A stretch of 22,279 bases of DNA from Chloroflexota bacterium (GTDB taxonomy: Bacteria; Chloroflexota; Dehalococcoidia; Lucifugimonadales; Australimonadaceae): the NCBI GenBank assembly GCA_022574265.1, contig JACZSI010000006.1, positions 1-22,279 on the forward strand, given 5' to 3'. Position 1 is the stretch's first letter. Each line of letters begins with the position of its first letter. A model generated the notes under the pieces. It saw only the letters and a program-made list of their open reading frames with translations. It was not told the DNA's origin and did not search any database. Below, in pieces: positions 1 through 7,664 of the stretch. A program made the position numbers and the translations under genes.

Positions 1-174
1 AACCCCCGGCACACGACGTGCTGGTGGAAGGGCGAGGCGTCGTACTACGACGTGACGGCGGACGGCGAAGCATCGGAGAGCGCGGGCTGGACGTACCACG
101 AGCCGAGCGCGGCGGCCGAGCGGATCGGCGGCTACGTGGCGTTCTACGGCCACAAGGTGACGATCGAGGGCTAG
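1..174 (+). CDS. DUF427 domain protein, 3' fragment
   Basis: The reading frame is open from the first base to the TAG at 172-174, giving 57 residues of a C-terminal end; the start lies outside the window. The fragment contains HTTCWWKGEASYYDV, then GWTYHEPSAAAERIGGYVAF, which is the typical pattern of the DUF427 family (tryptophan and lysine after a Cys, Tyr-Tyr pair, then an aromatic residue before the P-x-x-A-x-x-I-x-x-Y-V-A-F helix). DUF427 proteins are small, soluble and of unknown biochemical role. The gene is followed by a strong hairpin at 201-230 and points toward the end of the ribosomal operon. Family assignment is from pattern memory; function cannot be stated. Confidence 0.75.
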   Translation, partial: NPRHTTCWWKGEASYYDVTADGEASESAGWTYHEPSAAAERIGGYVAFYGHKVTIEG

Positions 175-200
175 CGCGGCCTGAGCCCTGGGTACGAAGA

Positions 201-230
201 GAGGCGCTCCCCGTCTCAGGGGAGCGCCTC
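201..230. terminator. Hairpin terminator between convergent DUF427 gene and rplL
   Basis: A perfect 12-bp inverted repeat (GAGGCGCTCCCC / GGGGAGCGCCTC) with a 6-base loop lies between two converging genes, 26 bases after the DUF427 stop and 24 bases after the rplL stop. It can fold on either transcript. The T-runs are short on both strands, so it may act as a bidirectional terminator or as an RNA 3'-end stabiliser. Confidence 0.75.
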
Positions 231-254
231 TTCGCATTTCGAGGAGACGGTGGC

Positions 255-632
255 CTACGAGACGACGATGGTGGCGCCGACTTCCTCCAGCTTCTTCTTG
301 ACCTCTTCGGCGTCGTCCTTCGAGACGCCCTCGCGCACGGGTGTCGGCGCCGCCTCGACGAGGTCTTTGGCCTCGCGTAGGCCGAGGCTGGTGAGCTCAC
401 GCACGGCCTTGATGACGTTGATCTTGTTGGGGCCGAAGTCCTGGAGCGTCACGGTGAACTCGGTCTGCTCCTCGGCTGCGCCTGCGCCGTCACCGGCAGC
501 CGGTGCGGCCGCAACCGCGACGGGGGCCGCGGCGCTCACGCCGAACTCCTCCTCCAGCGCCTTCACGAGCTCCGCCAGGTCCATGACCGAAAGGCTCTTG
601 ATCCCTTCCAGCAGCTCCTCTTTGGTGGCCAT
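255..632 (-). CDS. rplL: 50S ribosomal protein L7/L12
   Basis: Encodes the 125-residue stalk protein that recruits translation GTPases to the large ribosomal subunit. The N-terminal dimerisation helices (MATKEELLEGIKSLSVMDLA, residues 1-35), an Ala/Pro/Gly hinge (about 36-53) and the C-terminal factor-binding domain (FTVTLQDFGPNKINVIKAVR, then GLREAKDLVEAAP) are all present and of normal length. The start at 632 is chosen because it begins the conserved N-terminus and has an AAGGAGG Shine-Dalgarno 5 bases upstream; a longer reading to 695 would add an unrelated tail. It is the last gene of the tuf-rpl operon, 37 bases after rplJ, and ends just before a strong hairpin. Confidence 0.98.
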   Translation of the reverse strand: MATKEELLEGIKSLSVMDLAELVKALEEEFGVSAAAPVAVAAAPAAGDGAGAAEEQTEFTVTLQDFGPNKINVIKAVRELTSLGLREAKDLVEAAPTPVREGVSKDDAEEVKKKLEEVGATIVVS

Positions 633-669
633 ACGTTCCTCCTTGTAGGTTCGTCGATGGATCGTGTTG

Positions 670-1194
670 CTAGCTTGGCGCGAGCTGCTCGGCATGGCGC
701 TGGAGCACGATGGCGAGGCCGCGTATGGGGCCGCTGAGCACGTGGACGAGCCCCGTGGCCGGGGCGTTGAGCTGCGCCAGCAGCCTGGCGAGCAGCTCTT
801 GGCGGGACGGCAGCACGGCGATGGCGTTGATCTGCGCCGCGCTGAGCACCTCGCCGTCGATGATGCCGTTGCGGATGCGCAATCTGGAGCGCGTCTGCTT
901 GACGTACTGGTCGACGGCCTTCGCGGCCGCCTCGGGCTCTCCGTAGCCGAAAACGAGCCCCGTCACGCCCTCCAGCAGCTCGCTGAAGCGCTCGACGCCG
1001 GCTTCCGTCGCGGCCCGGGCGGCGAGCCGGTTCTTGACGACGCGGTACTCGACCCCCGCCTCGCGCAGCTGTCGACGCAGCTCCGTGAGCTGGTTGACGC
1101 TGAGGCCCGAGAAGTCGGTCGCGATGGCGATGGTGGAGCGCTTGATGCGGTCGGCCAGATCGGCCACGGTCTCGCGCTTCGCATCGGTGGGCAT
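670..1194 (-). CDS. rplJ: 50S ribosomal protein L10
   Basis: Encodes the 174-residue L10 protein that anchors L7/L12 dimers to the ribosome and, in most bacteria, represses translation of its own mRNA. The sequence starts MPTDAKRETVADLADRIKRS, contains the TDFSGLSVNQLTELRRQL and YRVVKNRLA segments typical of L10, and has the normal length. The start at 1194 is supported by a GGGGAGG motif just upstream; the longer open frame to 1275 runs through the attenuator hairpin and is not coding. The 171-base gap from rplA holds an L10 leader and a terminator-like stem (1211-1241), so L10 and L12 output is probably set separately from L11 and L1. Confidence 0.97.
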   Translation of the reverse strand: MPTDAKRETVADLADRIKRSTIAIATDFSGLSVNQLTELRRQLREAGVEYRVVKNRLAARAATEAGVERFSELLEGVTGLVFGYGEPEAAAKAVDQYVKQTRSRLRIRNGIIDGEVLSAAQINAIAVLPSRQELLARLLAQLNAPATGLVHVLSGPIRGLAIVLQRHAEQLAPS

Positions 1195-1210
1195 ACCCTT
1201 GAACCTCCCC

Positions 1211-1241
1211 AACAAAAGACCCGCCTCCGAAGACGCGGGTC
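1211..1241 (-). terminator. Attenuator hairpin upstream of rplJ
   Basis: On the minus strand a 7-bp stem (GACCCGC / GCGGGTC, 10-base loop) is followed at once by TTTTGTT, the layout of an intrinsic terminator, 16 bases before the rplJ start codon. It lies after the rplA stop and after the L10 leader, so it would cut transcription between L1 and L10. A second hairpin (CGTCCC/GGGACG, 1249-1263) lies just upstream. Attenuation is inferred from position and shape. Confidence 0.6.
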
Positions 1242-1269
1242 GAGCATTCGTCCCGGTGGGACGAGGGGC

Positions 1270-1345
1270 GCTCACCTCGACGGGCCTTGCGCTTAGTCCT
1301 TCCCCATTCGCGGGAAGGAACCCGCTGTCTTCGGTGGCCTATGCG
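1270..1345 (-). promoter_or_regulatory. Ribosomal protein L10 leader (autoregulatory mRNA element)
   Basis: On the minus strand this stretch begins CCGAAGACAGCGGG, passes through a C/G-rich stem, an AAGGACTAAGCGCAAGG segment, and ends with CGTCGAGGTG. The order 'CCGNAGACAG ... CGAGGT' just upstream of rplJ is the known signature of the L10 leader bound by the L10(L12)4 complex in Gram-positive and related bacteria. It lies between rplA and the attenuator at 1211-1241. The assignment rests on motif order and position; a covariance-model search would settle it. Confidence 0.65.
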
Positions 1346-1365
1346 GTTGTCGCTTCGAGCTTGCC

Positions 1366-2082
1366 CTATTCGACCTTCAACGTCAAGGTGGAGGCCAGGT
1401 CCAGAGGGATACTCGGCCCCATCGTGGTGGTCAGATACGCCGTCTTCACGAACGGCCCCTTGATGCCCTCCGGCCGCAGCCGGTTCACGGTGTCGATCAC
1501 GGCGGCCAGGTTCTCCACCAGCTGGTCGGCGTCGAAGCTCGCCTTGCCGACGGCCGAGTGGATGATGGCGGTGCGGTCCATGCGCAGCTCGACGCGGCCC
1601 TTTTTCGCCTCGCGCACGGCCTCGGCGATGTCGTTCGGCTGCACGACGGTGCCGGTGCGGGGGTTCGGCATGAGTCCGCGGCGGCCGAGGATGCGGCCGA
1701 GCTTGCCGATCTTGCCCATGAGGTCCGGCGTGGCGATGGTGACGTCGAAATCCAAGAAGCCGCCCTCGATGCGCTCGACCAGGTCGTCCGCGCCGACGAT
1801 CTCGGCGCCGGCGTCGGTGGCCGCACGGACGGCCTCACCGGCCGCGAACACGGCGACGCGCACGTTCTTGCCAAGCCCATGTGGCAGCGTTGCGACGCCG
1901 CGGAGCTGCTGGTCGGCGTGGCGGGGGTCGGCGTTGGTCCGCAGGTGGATCTCGACGGTCTCGTCGAACTTCGCGCTGGCCGTCTTCTTGACGAGCTCGA
2001 CCGCCTCGGCCGGCGTGTAGAAGCGCGCGTCCTCGAGCTCATCGACCGCGGCCCGGAAGCGCTTAGAGTGCTTCGCTGGCAT
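1366..2082 (-). CDS. rplA: 50S ribosomal protein L1
   Basis: Encodes 238-residue L1, which binds 23S rRNA at the E-site stalk. The opening MPAKHSKRFRAAVDELEDAR, the central GRILGRRGLMPNPRTGTVV and the KGRVELRMDRTAIIHSAVGK segment are the conserved parts of L1. The start overlaps the end of rplK by 20 bases, and an AAGGAG motif lies 9 bases upstream inside rplK, so the two are likely translationally coupled. Length and motifs are normal. It is followed by a regulatory gap rather than directly by rplJ. Confidence 0.98.
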   Translation of the reverse strand: MPAKHSKRFRAAVDELEDARFYTPAEAVELVKKTASAKFDETVEIHLRTNADPRHADQQLRGVATLPHGLGKNVRVAVFAAGEAVRAATDAGAEIVGADDLVERIEGGFLDFDVTIATPDLMGKIGKLGRILGRRGLMPNPRTGTVVQPNDIAEAVREAKKGRVELRMDRTAIIHSAVGKASFDADQLVENLAAVIDTVNRLRPEGIKGPFVKTAYLTTTMGPSIPLDLASTLTLKVE

Positions 2083-2563
2083 CGGCTGGCTCCTTCTTCT
2101 GGTCGACGTCTTCGTTGACGTTGGGCTGCTCGACGACTTCGTCGACGATGCTCACGCCCATGCTCCGGGCGGTGCCTTCGATGATCCTCATCGCGGCCTC
2201 GACGGTGGCCGCGTTCAGGTCCTTCTGCTTGGTCGTGGCGATCTCTCTGAGGCTTGAGCGCGCGATGGTCCCGACGGGCTCGTGGCGGGCGCGGCCGCTG
2301 CCTTTGTCGATGCCGGCGGCCTTGCGGATGAGCTCCGGCGCCGGCGGCGTCTTGGTGATGAAGGTGAAGGAGTTGTCTTCGTAGACCGTGATCTCGGCGG
2401 GGATGATGGTGCCCGCTTGGTTCGAGGTCCGGGCGTTGTACTCCTTCACGAACGCCATGATGTTGATGCCGTGCTGGCCCAGTGCGGGGCCGACGGGCGG
2501 CGCCGGCGTCGCGGAGCCGGCGGGGAGCTGGAGTCGCAATGTTGTCCGGACGCGCTTCGCCAT
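2063..2563 (-). CDS. rplK: 50S ribosomal protein L11
   Basis: Encodes 166-residue L11, part of the GTPase-associated centre together with L10 and L12. It has the N-terminal domain (LRLQLPAGSATPAPPVGPALGQ class motif, shown here in part) and the rRNA-binding C-terminal domain (KDLNAATVEAAMRIIEGTARSMGV). It is longer than the usual ~141 residues because of an acidic, low-complexity tail of about 24 residues (ending KKEPADASEAL) that overlaps the rplA start region; this tail is the only unusual feature. The start codon directly abuts the nusG stop, with AGAAGG inside the nusG 3' end as ribosome binding site. Confidence 0.97.
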   Translation of the reverse strand: MAKRVRTTLRLQLPAGSATPAPPVGPALGQHGINIMAFVKEYNARTSNQAGTIIPAEITVYEDNSFTFITKTPPAPELIRKAAGIDKGSGRARHEPVGTIARSSLREIATTKQKDLNAATVEAAMRIIEGTARSMGVSIVDEVVEQPNVNEDVDQKKEPADASEAL

Positions 2564-3130
2564 CTATGCCTTCTCTACCTGCAAGAAATCGAGCTCGACC
2601 GGGGTCTCACGCCCGAAGAAGGAGACGAGGACGCGGACCTTGCCTTTGTCCTCGTCCATGTGCTCGATCGAGCCCATGAACTCGGCGAACGGACCGCTGG
2701 TGATGCGCACCATCTGGCCGACGGTGAGGCCGACCTTGACGCGCGGCGTCGGCGAGACCATGCGGGCCATGATCGAGTCGACCTCTTTTTGCTCGAGCGG
2801 CACGGGCTTGGGCCGCCGCTCGCGCTCGTCCTCGGCGGAGACGAAGCCGGTGACGCCGGGCGTGTTGCGCACGACGTACCAGCTCTCGTCGTCCATCTCC
2901 ATCTGGACGAGGATATAGCCGGGGAAGATCTTGCGCTGGACCGACTTGCGCTGACCGTCCTTGATCTCGATCTCCTCTTCGGTCGGCACGACGACCGAGA
3001 AGATCTTGTCCTTGACGTCCATCGAGTCGATCCGCATCTCGAGGTTCCGCTTGACGCGGTCCTCCTGGCCGGAATACGTGTGGACGATGTACCAGCTGGC
3101 GGTGGGATGAACGGTGATCTGCTCGGTCAT
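2564..3130 (-). CDS. nusG: Transcription termination/antitermination protein NusG
   Basis: Encodes a 188-residue NusG. Residues 10-115 form the NGN domain that binds RNA polymerase (WYIVHTYSGQEDRVKRNLEMRI, then KIFPGYILVQMEMDDESWYVVRNTPGVTGFV in the conserved order), and residues 130-185 carry the KOW domain (VGQMVRITSGPFAEFMGSIE). The start at 3130 was preferred to an upstream ATG (3196) because it gives the standard N-terminus and does not overlap secE. It lies 8 bases downstream of secE and abuts rplK, the usual secE-nusG-rplK order. Confidence 0.97.
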   Translation of the reverse strand: MTEQITVHPTASWYIVHTYSGQEDRVKRNLEMRIDSMDVKDKIFSVVVPTEEEIEIKDGQRKSVQRKIFPGYILVQMEMDDESWYVVRNTPGVTGFVSAEDERERRPKPVPLEQKEVDSIMARMVSPTPRVKVGLTVGQMVRITSGPFAEFMGSIEHMDEDKGKVRVLVSFFGRETPVELDFLQVEKA

Positions 3131-3138
3131 CGCTCGGC

Positions 3139-3399
3139 TCAGCCGTCCACGCGCAAGATGAAACGGTTCACGAGGAAACTGAACAGCGGGTCCCACAGCA
3201 GGCCCAGGAACACGCCCATCGCGGCGGCGACGCCGAGGACGAGCATGGAGAGGCGGACCGCGTCCTCACGCGGGGGCCACGTCACCTTGGTGAGCTCGCC
3301 GTAGACCTCGCCGACGATGGCGAAGCGCCCGCGCCGGCGGACCTGGCCCTCATCCAGCATGGAGCGGACGGCGTTCCCGCCACCACGGGCAGACGCCAT
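3139..3399 (-). CDS. secE: Preprotein translocase subunit SecE
   Basis: Encodes an 86-residue single-span SecE, the essential small subunit that clamps SecY in the SecYEG channel. The diagnostic stretch GEVYGELTKVTWPPREDAVR is at about residues 30-49, followed by one membrane helix (LSMLVLGVAAAMGVFLGLL). The start at 3399 is 2 bases after the rpmG stop; the longer open frame to 3519 reads through rpmG and is rejected. The 30-residue basic N-terminal extension is common outside the short proteobacterial or Bacillus forms. Confidence 0.95.
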   Translation of the reverse strand: MASARGGGNAVRSMLDEGQVRRRGRFAIVGEVYGELTKVTWPPREDAVRLSMLVLGVAAAMGVFLGLLWDPLFSFLVNRFILRVDG

Positions 3400-3401
3400 G
3401 G

Positions 3402-3569
3402 CTAGCGGACCTCTCGGTGGAGGCGGTGGACCCTGCACCGTGGGCAGAACTTGTTGAGCTCCAGCCGGCCGGTGTCGTTCCGCTTGTTCTTTTCCGTGTG
3501 GTAGTTGCGCTCGCGGCACTCAGTGCACGCAAGCTCGATCAATGTCCGGATGCCGCTTTTCTTGGCCAC
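3402..3569 (-). CDS. rpmG: 50S ribosomal protein L33 (zinc-ribbon form)
   Basis: A 55-residue gene starting with GTG at 3569 and ending TAG at 3402-3404. The product reads MAKKSGIRTLIELACTECRE at its start, then NYHTEKNKRND and LNKFCPRCRVHRLHREVR at its end, which is L33. Both zinc-binding CxxC pairs are present (C15/C18 and C42/C45), so this is the zinc-containing C+ type. It sits 6 bases after tuf and 2 bases before secE, the usual place for rpmG in tuf-secE operons. Small size and the GTG start make it easy to miss. Confidence 0.96.
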   Translation of the reverse strand: MAKKSGIRTLIELACTECRERNYHTEKNKRNDTGRLELNKFCPRCRVHRLHREVR

Positions 3570-3575
3570 GGCTCG

Positions 3576-4769
3576 CTAGCCCACGCTCGTGAACACGCCG
3601 GAGCCGACGGTGCGGCCGCCCTCGCGGATCGCGAAGCGCAGCCCGGTCTCGATCGCCATGGGGCTGATGAGCTTGATGTGCATGTTGATGTTGTCGCCCG
3701 GCATGACCATCTCCACGCCCTCGGGCAGGATGATCTCGCCGGTGACGTCGCTCGTGCGGATGTAGAACTGCGGCTTGTAGCCAGGGAAGAAGGGCGTGTG
3801 GCGCCCTCCCTCATCCTTCGTCAGCACGTACACCTCGGCCTCGGCGTCGGTGAGCGGCTTCATGCTGCCGGGGACCGCGAGCACCTGTCCACGCTCGACG
3901 TCGTCGCGCTCGATGCCGCGCAGGAGCACGCCGATGGCGTCTCCTGGCTCGGCCTCGTCGAGCAGCTTGTGGAACATCTCCACGCCGGTGACGACGGTCT
4001 TGCGGGTCTCCCGGATGCCGACGATCTCGACCTCCTTCTGCACCTGGATGACGCCACGCTCCACCCGGCCGGTGACGACGGTGCCACGGCCCTTGATGGA
4101 GAACACGTCTTCCACCGGCATGAGGAAGGGCAGGTCGCGCGGCCGGTCCGGGATCGGGATGTACTCGTCCAGCACCTTCACCAGGTCCATGATCGCCTGG
4201 TTCTCGGGGGCATCGACGGGGCCGTCGGACTCGAGCGCCTTGAGCGCACTCAGGCGGATGATGGGCGTGTCGTCACCGGGGAAGTCGTACTTGTTGAGGA
4301 GGTCCCGGATCTCCATCTCGACGAGCTCGAGCAGCTCCTCGTCCTCCATCATGTCGACCTTGTTGAGCGCGACGACGATGCGCGGGACGTTGACCTGACG
4401 GGCGAGCAGGATGTGCTCCCGCGTCTGCGGCATGGGGCCGTCCGGTGCGCTGACGACCAAGATGGCGCCGTCCATCTGCGCGGCGCCGGTGATCATGTTC
4501 TTGATGTAGTCGGCGTGGCCCGGGCAGTCGACGTGGGCGTAGTGCCGGACCGCCGACTCGTATTCGACGTGGGCGATGTTGATGGTGACGCCGCGCGCCT
4601 TCTCCTCGGGCGCGCTATCGATGGAATCGAAATCGCGGAAGGCGCCGCCGACCGCCTTGGACAGCACCTTGGTGATGGCGGCGGTCAACGTGGTCTTGCC
4701 GTGGTCAACGTGGCCGATCGTGCCGACGTTGAGGTGGGGCTTGGTTCGCACGAACTTCTGCTTGGCCAT
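3576..4769 (-). CDS. tuf: Elongation factor Tu
   Basis: Encodes 397-residue EF-Tu, the GTPase that delivers aminoacyl-tRNA to the ribosome. The GTPase motifs are intact: GHVDHGKT (P-loop, residues 19-26), the switch I region ending ARGVTINIAHVEYE, DCPGH (switch II), NKVD and SAL. Domains 2 and 3 follow with the usual EDVFSIKGRGTVVTGRVERG and IREGGRTVGSGV segments. An AAGGAAC ribosome binding site lies just upstream of the ATG at 4769. The gene follows a tRNA-Thr/Tyr/Thr cluster and leads into rpmG-secE-nusG, the tufB-type arrangement of E. coli and Thermus. Confidence 0.99.
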   Translation of the reverse strand: MAKQKFVRTKPHLNVGTIGHVDHGKTTLTAAITKVLSKAVGGAFRDFDSIDSAPEEKARGVTINIAHVEYESAVRHYAHVDCPGHADYIKNMITGAAQMDGAILVVSAPDGPMPQTREHILLARQVNVPRIVVALNKVDMMEDEELLELVEMEIRDLLNKYDFPGDDTPIIRLSALKALESDGPVDAPENQAIMDLVKVLDEYIPIPDRPRDLPFLMPVEDVFSIKGRGTVVTGRVERGVIQVQKEVEIVGIRETRKTVVTGVEMFHKLLDEAEPGDAIGVLLRGIERDDVERGQVLAVPGSMKPLTDAEAEVYVLTKDEGGRHTPFFPGYKPQFYIRTSDVTGEIILPEGVEMVMPGDNINMHIKLISPMAIETGLRFAIREGGRTVGSGVFTSVG

Positions 4770-4880
4770 GGATGTGTTCCTTCCTAAACTACCTACGCTT
4801 TGGGCCTAACTACTCGTTCCGCCGGGGTGCGCTTCTCTCGGCCCCCCCGCGCTGTCGCGCTCGATTCAGAGGTGCCCGAG

Positions 4881-4956
4881 TGGAGCCCACAATCGGATTT
4901 GAACCGATGACCTCGTTCTTACCAAGAACGTGCTCTACCGCCTGAGCTATGTGGGC
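4881..4956 (-). tRNA. tRNA-Thr (anticodon GGT)
   Basis: The minus strand folds into a full cloverleaf: acceptor GCCCACA/TGTGGGC, D-arm with AGCTCAGGCGGTAGAGC, anticodon stem CGTTC/GAACG enclosing TTGGTAA (anticodon GGT, reads ACC/ACU), and T-arm with GGTTCAAATCC. The 3' CCA is encoded at 4881-4883. It is the last tRNA before tuf, 111 bases upstream of the start codon, and is probably processed out of the tuf operon transcript. Confidence 0.97.
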
Positions 4957-4985
4957 AGGTGGCTCGGTCAAATGCGTCCCATCGG

Positions 4986-5072
4986 TGGTGGAGGGAGCAG
5001 GATTCGAACCTGCGTAGCCCATCGGGCGTCAGATTTACAGTCTGATGGATTTAGCCGCTCTCCCATCCCTCC
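4986..5072 (-). tRNA. tRNA-Tyr (anticodon GTA)
   Basis: A class II tRNA with a long variable arm (CGCCCGATGGGCTAC). Acceptor GGAGGGA/TCCCTCC, anticodon stem TCAGA/TCTGA around CTGTAAA (anticodon GTA), T-loop GGTTCGAATCC. CCA is encoded at 4986-4988. It lies 29 bases upstream of tRNA-Thr(GGT); no tRNA-Gly is found in that gap, unlike E. coli where glyT sits between the Tyr and second Thr tRNA genes. Confidence 0.97.
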
Positions 5073-5127
5073 GAAAGCCACCGGCAAGTGTAGCACAGGG
5101 CCCAGCCATCCCCTCGGCCGTCACCGG

Positions 5128-5199
5128 AGCCCGAGGGAGGAGTCGAACCCCCAACCTGCCGATTACAAATCGGCTGCGCTGCCGTTGCGCCACTCGGGC
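5128..5199 (-). tRNA. tRNA-Thr (anticodon TGT)
   Basis: 72-nt cloverleaf on the minus strand: acceptor GCCCGAG/CTCGGGC, D-arm GCGC stems, anticodon stem GCCGA/TCGGC around TTTGTAA (anticodon TGT, reads ACA), T-arm GGGGG/CCTCC with a G-T pair around TTCGACT. The bases after the discriminator read CCG, so CCA is not encoded here, unlike in the two neighbouring tRNAs. It is the first gene after the promoter at 5257-5286. Confidence 0.95.
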
Positions 5200-5256
5200 C
5201 CGTACGGCGTTCGCCCAACCAAAAAAGGACGGCCACCCGGCCGGCCCAACGCGTCA

Positions 5257-5286
5257 AGTATAGGCGAGCGCATCGAGGAGGGTCAA
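5257..5286 (-). promoter_or_regulatory. Promoter of the tRNA-tuf-secE-nusG-rpl operon
   Basis: On the minus strand TTGACC (5286-5281) and TATACT (5262-5257) are separated by 18 bases, a near-consensus housekeeping promoter in an otherwise GC-rich background. The predicted start at about 5250 is about 50 bases before tRNA-Thr(TGT). A GGCC-rich stem followed by TTTTTT (about 5221-5245, read on the minus strand) lies between promoter and first tRNA and could be an early attenuator. Confidence 0.8.
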
Positions 5287-5447
5287 GCGCTGCCGGCGCC
5301 CGCGCGCGGTGTGGCGCGCGGGCGATCCACGCAGATCCGCAGGCACGAATCGTTATACTTTTCTCGAAATCCACCTAGAATCATGACCAATACCGGTTCA
5401 TCGCGCCGGACGACGCCTCGGCGTGATGCTTGATCGCAGGTGACCTC

Positions 5448-5708
5448 GTGCGCCCCGCCATCGCTTTCGTCCTTCTCTTCGCCGCCCTCATCACGCTCTA
5501 CCTGCTCCTCGCGGATAGGCTTGGCGGGCCAGCGACGTTCGCGCTCCAGCTCGGCATCGTGCTCATGGTCATCGGCGCAGCGCGCTGGCTGCGGCGCGCC
5601 AGAAGCCACGGCCGCTGGCGGCTCTTCGCCGACGACGATCCCGCGAGCCCGGAGCCCGAGACCGCTGAGGCGCGAGACGAGGACCGCCAGGTCCCCAGGG
5701 CTGGTTAG
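5448..5708 (+). CDS. Small two-helix membrane protein, unknown function
   Basis: An 86-residue product starting at GTG 5448, chosen because AGGTGA lies 4 bases upstream; a TTG at 5430 would add six residues. Two hydrophobic helices are clear: PAIAFVLLFAALITLYLLLA (about residues 3-22) and ATFALQLGIVLMVIGAA (about 28-44), followed by a basic patch (RWLRRARSHGRWR) and an acidic tail rich in Glu, Asp and Pro. The positive patch after helix 2 suggests both ends face the cytoplasm. I do not recognise the family. It stands alone between the tuf operon promoter and a palindromic repeat; TATACT at 5354-5359 is a possible but weakly supported promoter element. Confidence 0.6.
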   Translation: MRPAIAFVLLFAALITLYLLLADRLGGPATFALQLGIVLMVIGAARWLRRARSHGRWRLFADDDPASPEPETAEARDEDRQVPRAG

Positions 5709-5800
5709 CGCACGGCTGCGCCGTGCACTGCGTGGGCGCACGGCGTGCGCCCGGTCGCCATCATTGGCAAGCGAAGGGCGCACGGCCGTGCGCCCCTACA
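5708..5800. repeat. GTAGGGG-type palindromic repeat, locus 1
   Basis: Three related GC-rich palindromes in a row: GCGCACGGCTGCGCCGTGC (5708-5726), GGGCGCACGGCGTGCGCCC (5734-5752), and GGGCGCACGGCCGTGCGCCC plus CTACA (5776-5800). The last unit ends in CCCCTACA, the same flank found at the two other loci (7511-7621 and 20938-21030). It fills the gap between two converging genes (5708 and 5841) and may serve as transcript 3'-end structure. No gene is visible in 5709-5840. Confidence 0.7.
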
Positions 5801-5840
5801 CCATCGATGGGCTGCCCGTGGGTCGTCGGCTACGCCCTTG

Positions 5841-7322
<1,482 letters not shown>

Positions 7323-7340
7323 GGGGACCTCCAGCGACGG

Positions 7341-7346
7341 ATTGTA
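7341..7346 (-). promoter_or_regulatory. -10 box of the NHL/thioredoxin gene
   Basis: TACAAT on the minus strand, 18 bases upstream of the TTG start, with GGAGGT (7332-7327) between. No good -35 box at the expected distance. It predicts a transcript start near 7334 and a leader of about 12 bases, which fixes the start codon choice. Confidence 0.55.
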
Positions 7347-7382
7347 GCAGCGGCCCGCGGTCATCAGCCTGCCAACGGCGCG

Positions 7383-7411
7383 TTGACACGTCCCCGCAGG
7401 GATGGTCTACT
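7383..7411 (+). promoter_or_regulatory. Orphan sigma-70-type promoter
   Basis: TTGACA (7383-7388) is followed after 17 bases by TCTACT (7406-7411), with an extended -10 TGG directly before it. It points away from the NHL gene into the 342-base gap before gatB. The only thing downstream within 70 bases is the hairpin and T-run at 7431-7473. Confidence 0.5.
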
Positions 7412-7417
7412 GGCTTT

Positions 7418-7473
7418 GACTGGAGAGGTCCAGCAGCCTTCGAGCCACCGCGGCCCGGGGGCTGTTGTTTTTT
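7418..7473 (+). ncRNA. Candidate short RNA ending in an intrinsic terminator
   Basis: The promoter at 7383-7411 would start a transcript near 7418. At 7431-7467 CAGCAGCC pairs with GGCTGTTG (8 bp, one G-T pair) and is followed by TTTTTT (7468-7473), a good intrinsic terminator. No open reading frame of any length lies between. The predicted RNA is only about 56 bases and is not recognised as a known family; it could also be an attenuated leader. The rest of this gap (7474-7510) holds nothing I can identify, and 7511-7621 is a repeat. Confidence 0.35.
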
Positions 7474-7510
7474 GTGGCCGACACGTCCGCCGCCCATTCG
7501 CGAGGGACTG

Positions 7511-7621
7511 GTAGGGGCGTGATTTATCGCGCCCGGTGCCCTCCGGGAATCGTCCATTTCCGGGCTATGCAAGCGCGGATCGTCCGCCCGAGGGGCAGGG
7601 CGCGATGAATCGCGCCCCTAC
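7511..7621. repeat. GTAGGGG-type palindromic repeat pair, locus 2
   Basis: Two palindromic units in inverted orientation: GTAGGGGCGTGATTTATCGC plus GCCC (7511-7534) and GGGCGCGATGAATCGC plus GCCCCTAC (7598-7621). The two outer ends are reverse complements (GTAGGGGCG / CGCCCCTAC), so the whole 111-base element can fold on itself. It lies between the candidate short RNA and the gatB promoter. Confidence 0.75.
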
Positions 7622-7649
7622 TGGTGAACGCCCCGCCCTCCTCGCTCCT

Positions 7650-7658
7650 TGATAGAAT
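7650..7658 (+). promoter_or_regulatory. Extended -10 promoter of gatB (leaderless layout)
   Basis: TGA-TAGAAT (TGn plus -10 box) ends 6 bases before the gatB ATG at 7665. The predicted transcript start falls on or next to the A of the ATG, and no Shine-Dalgarno is present, so a leaderless mRNA is expected. Confidence 0.55.
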
Positions 7659-7664
7659 ATCCCC

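Noticed and set aside
3417..4787. Long plus-strand open frame opposite tuf
   Set aside because: Antisense shadow of EF-Tu, Asp/His/Leu-rich and without recognisable domain.
4957..4985. Missing tRNA-Gly hidden between the Tyr and Thr tRNAs
   Set aside because: The gap is 29 bases and cannot hold a tRNA.
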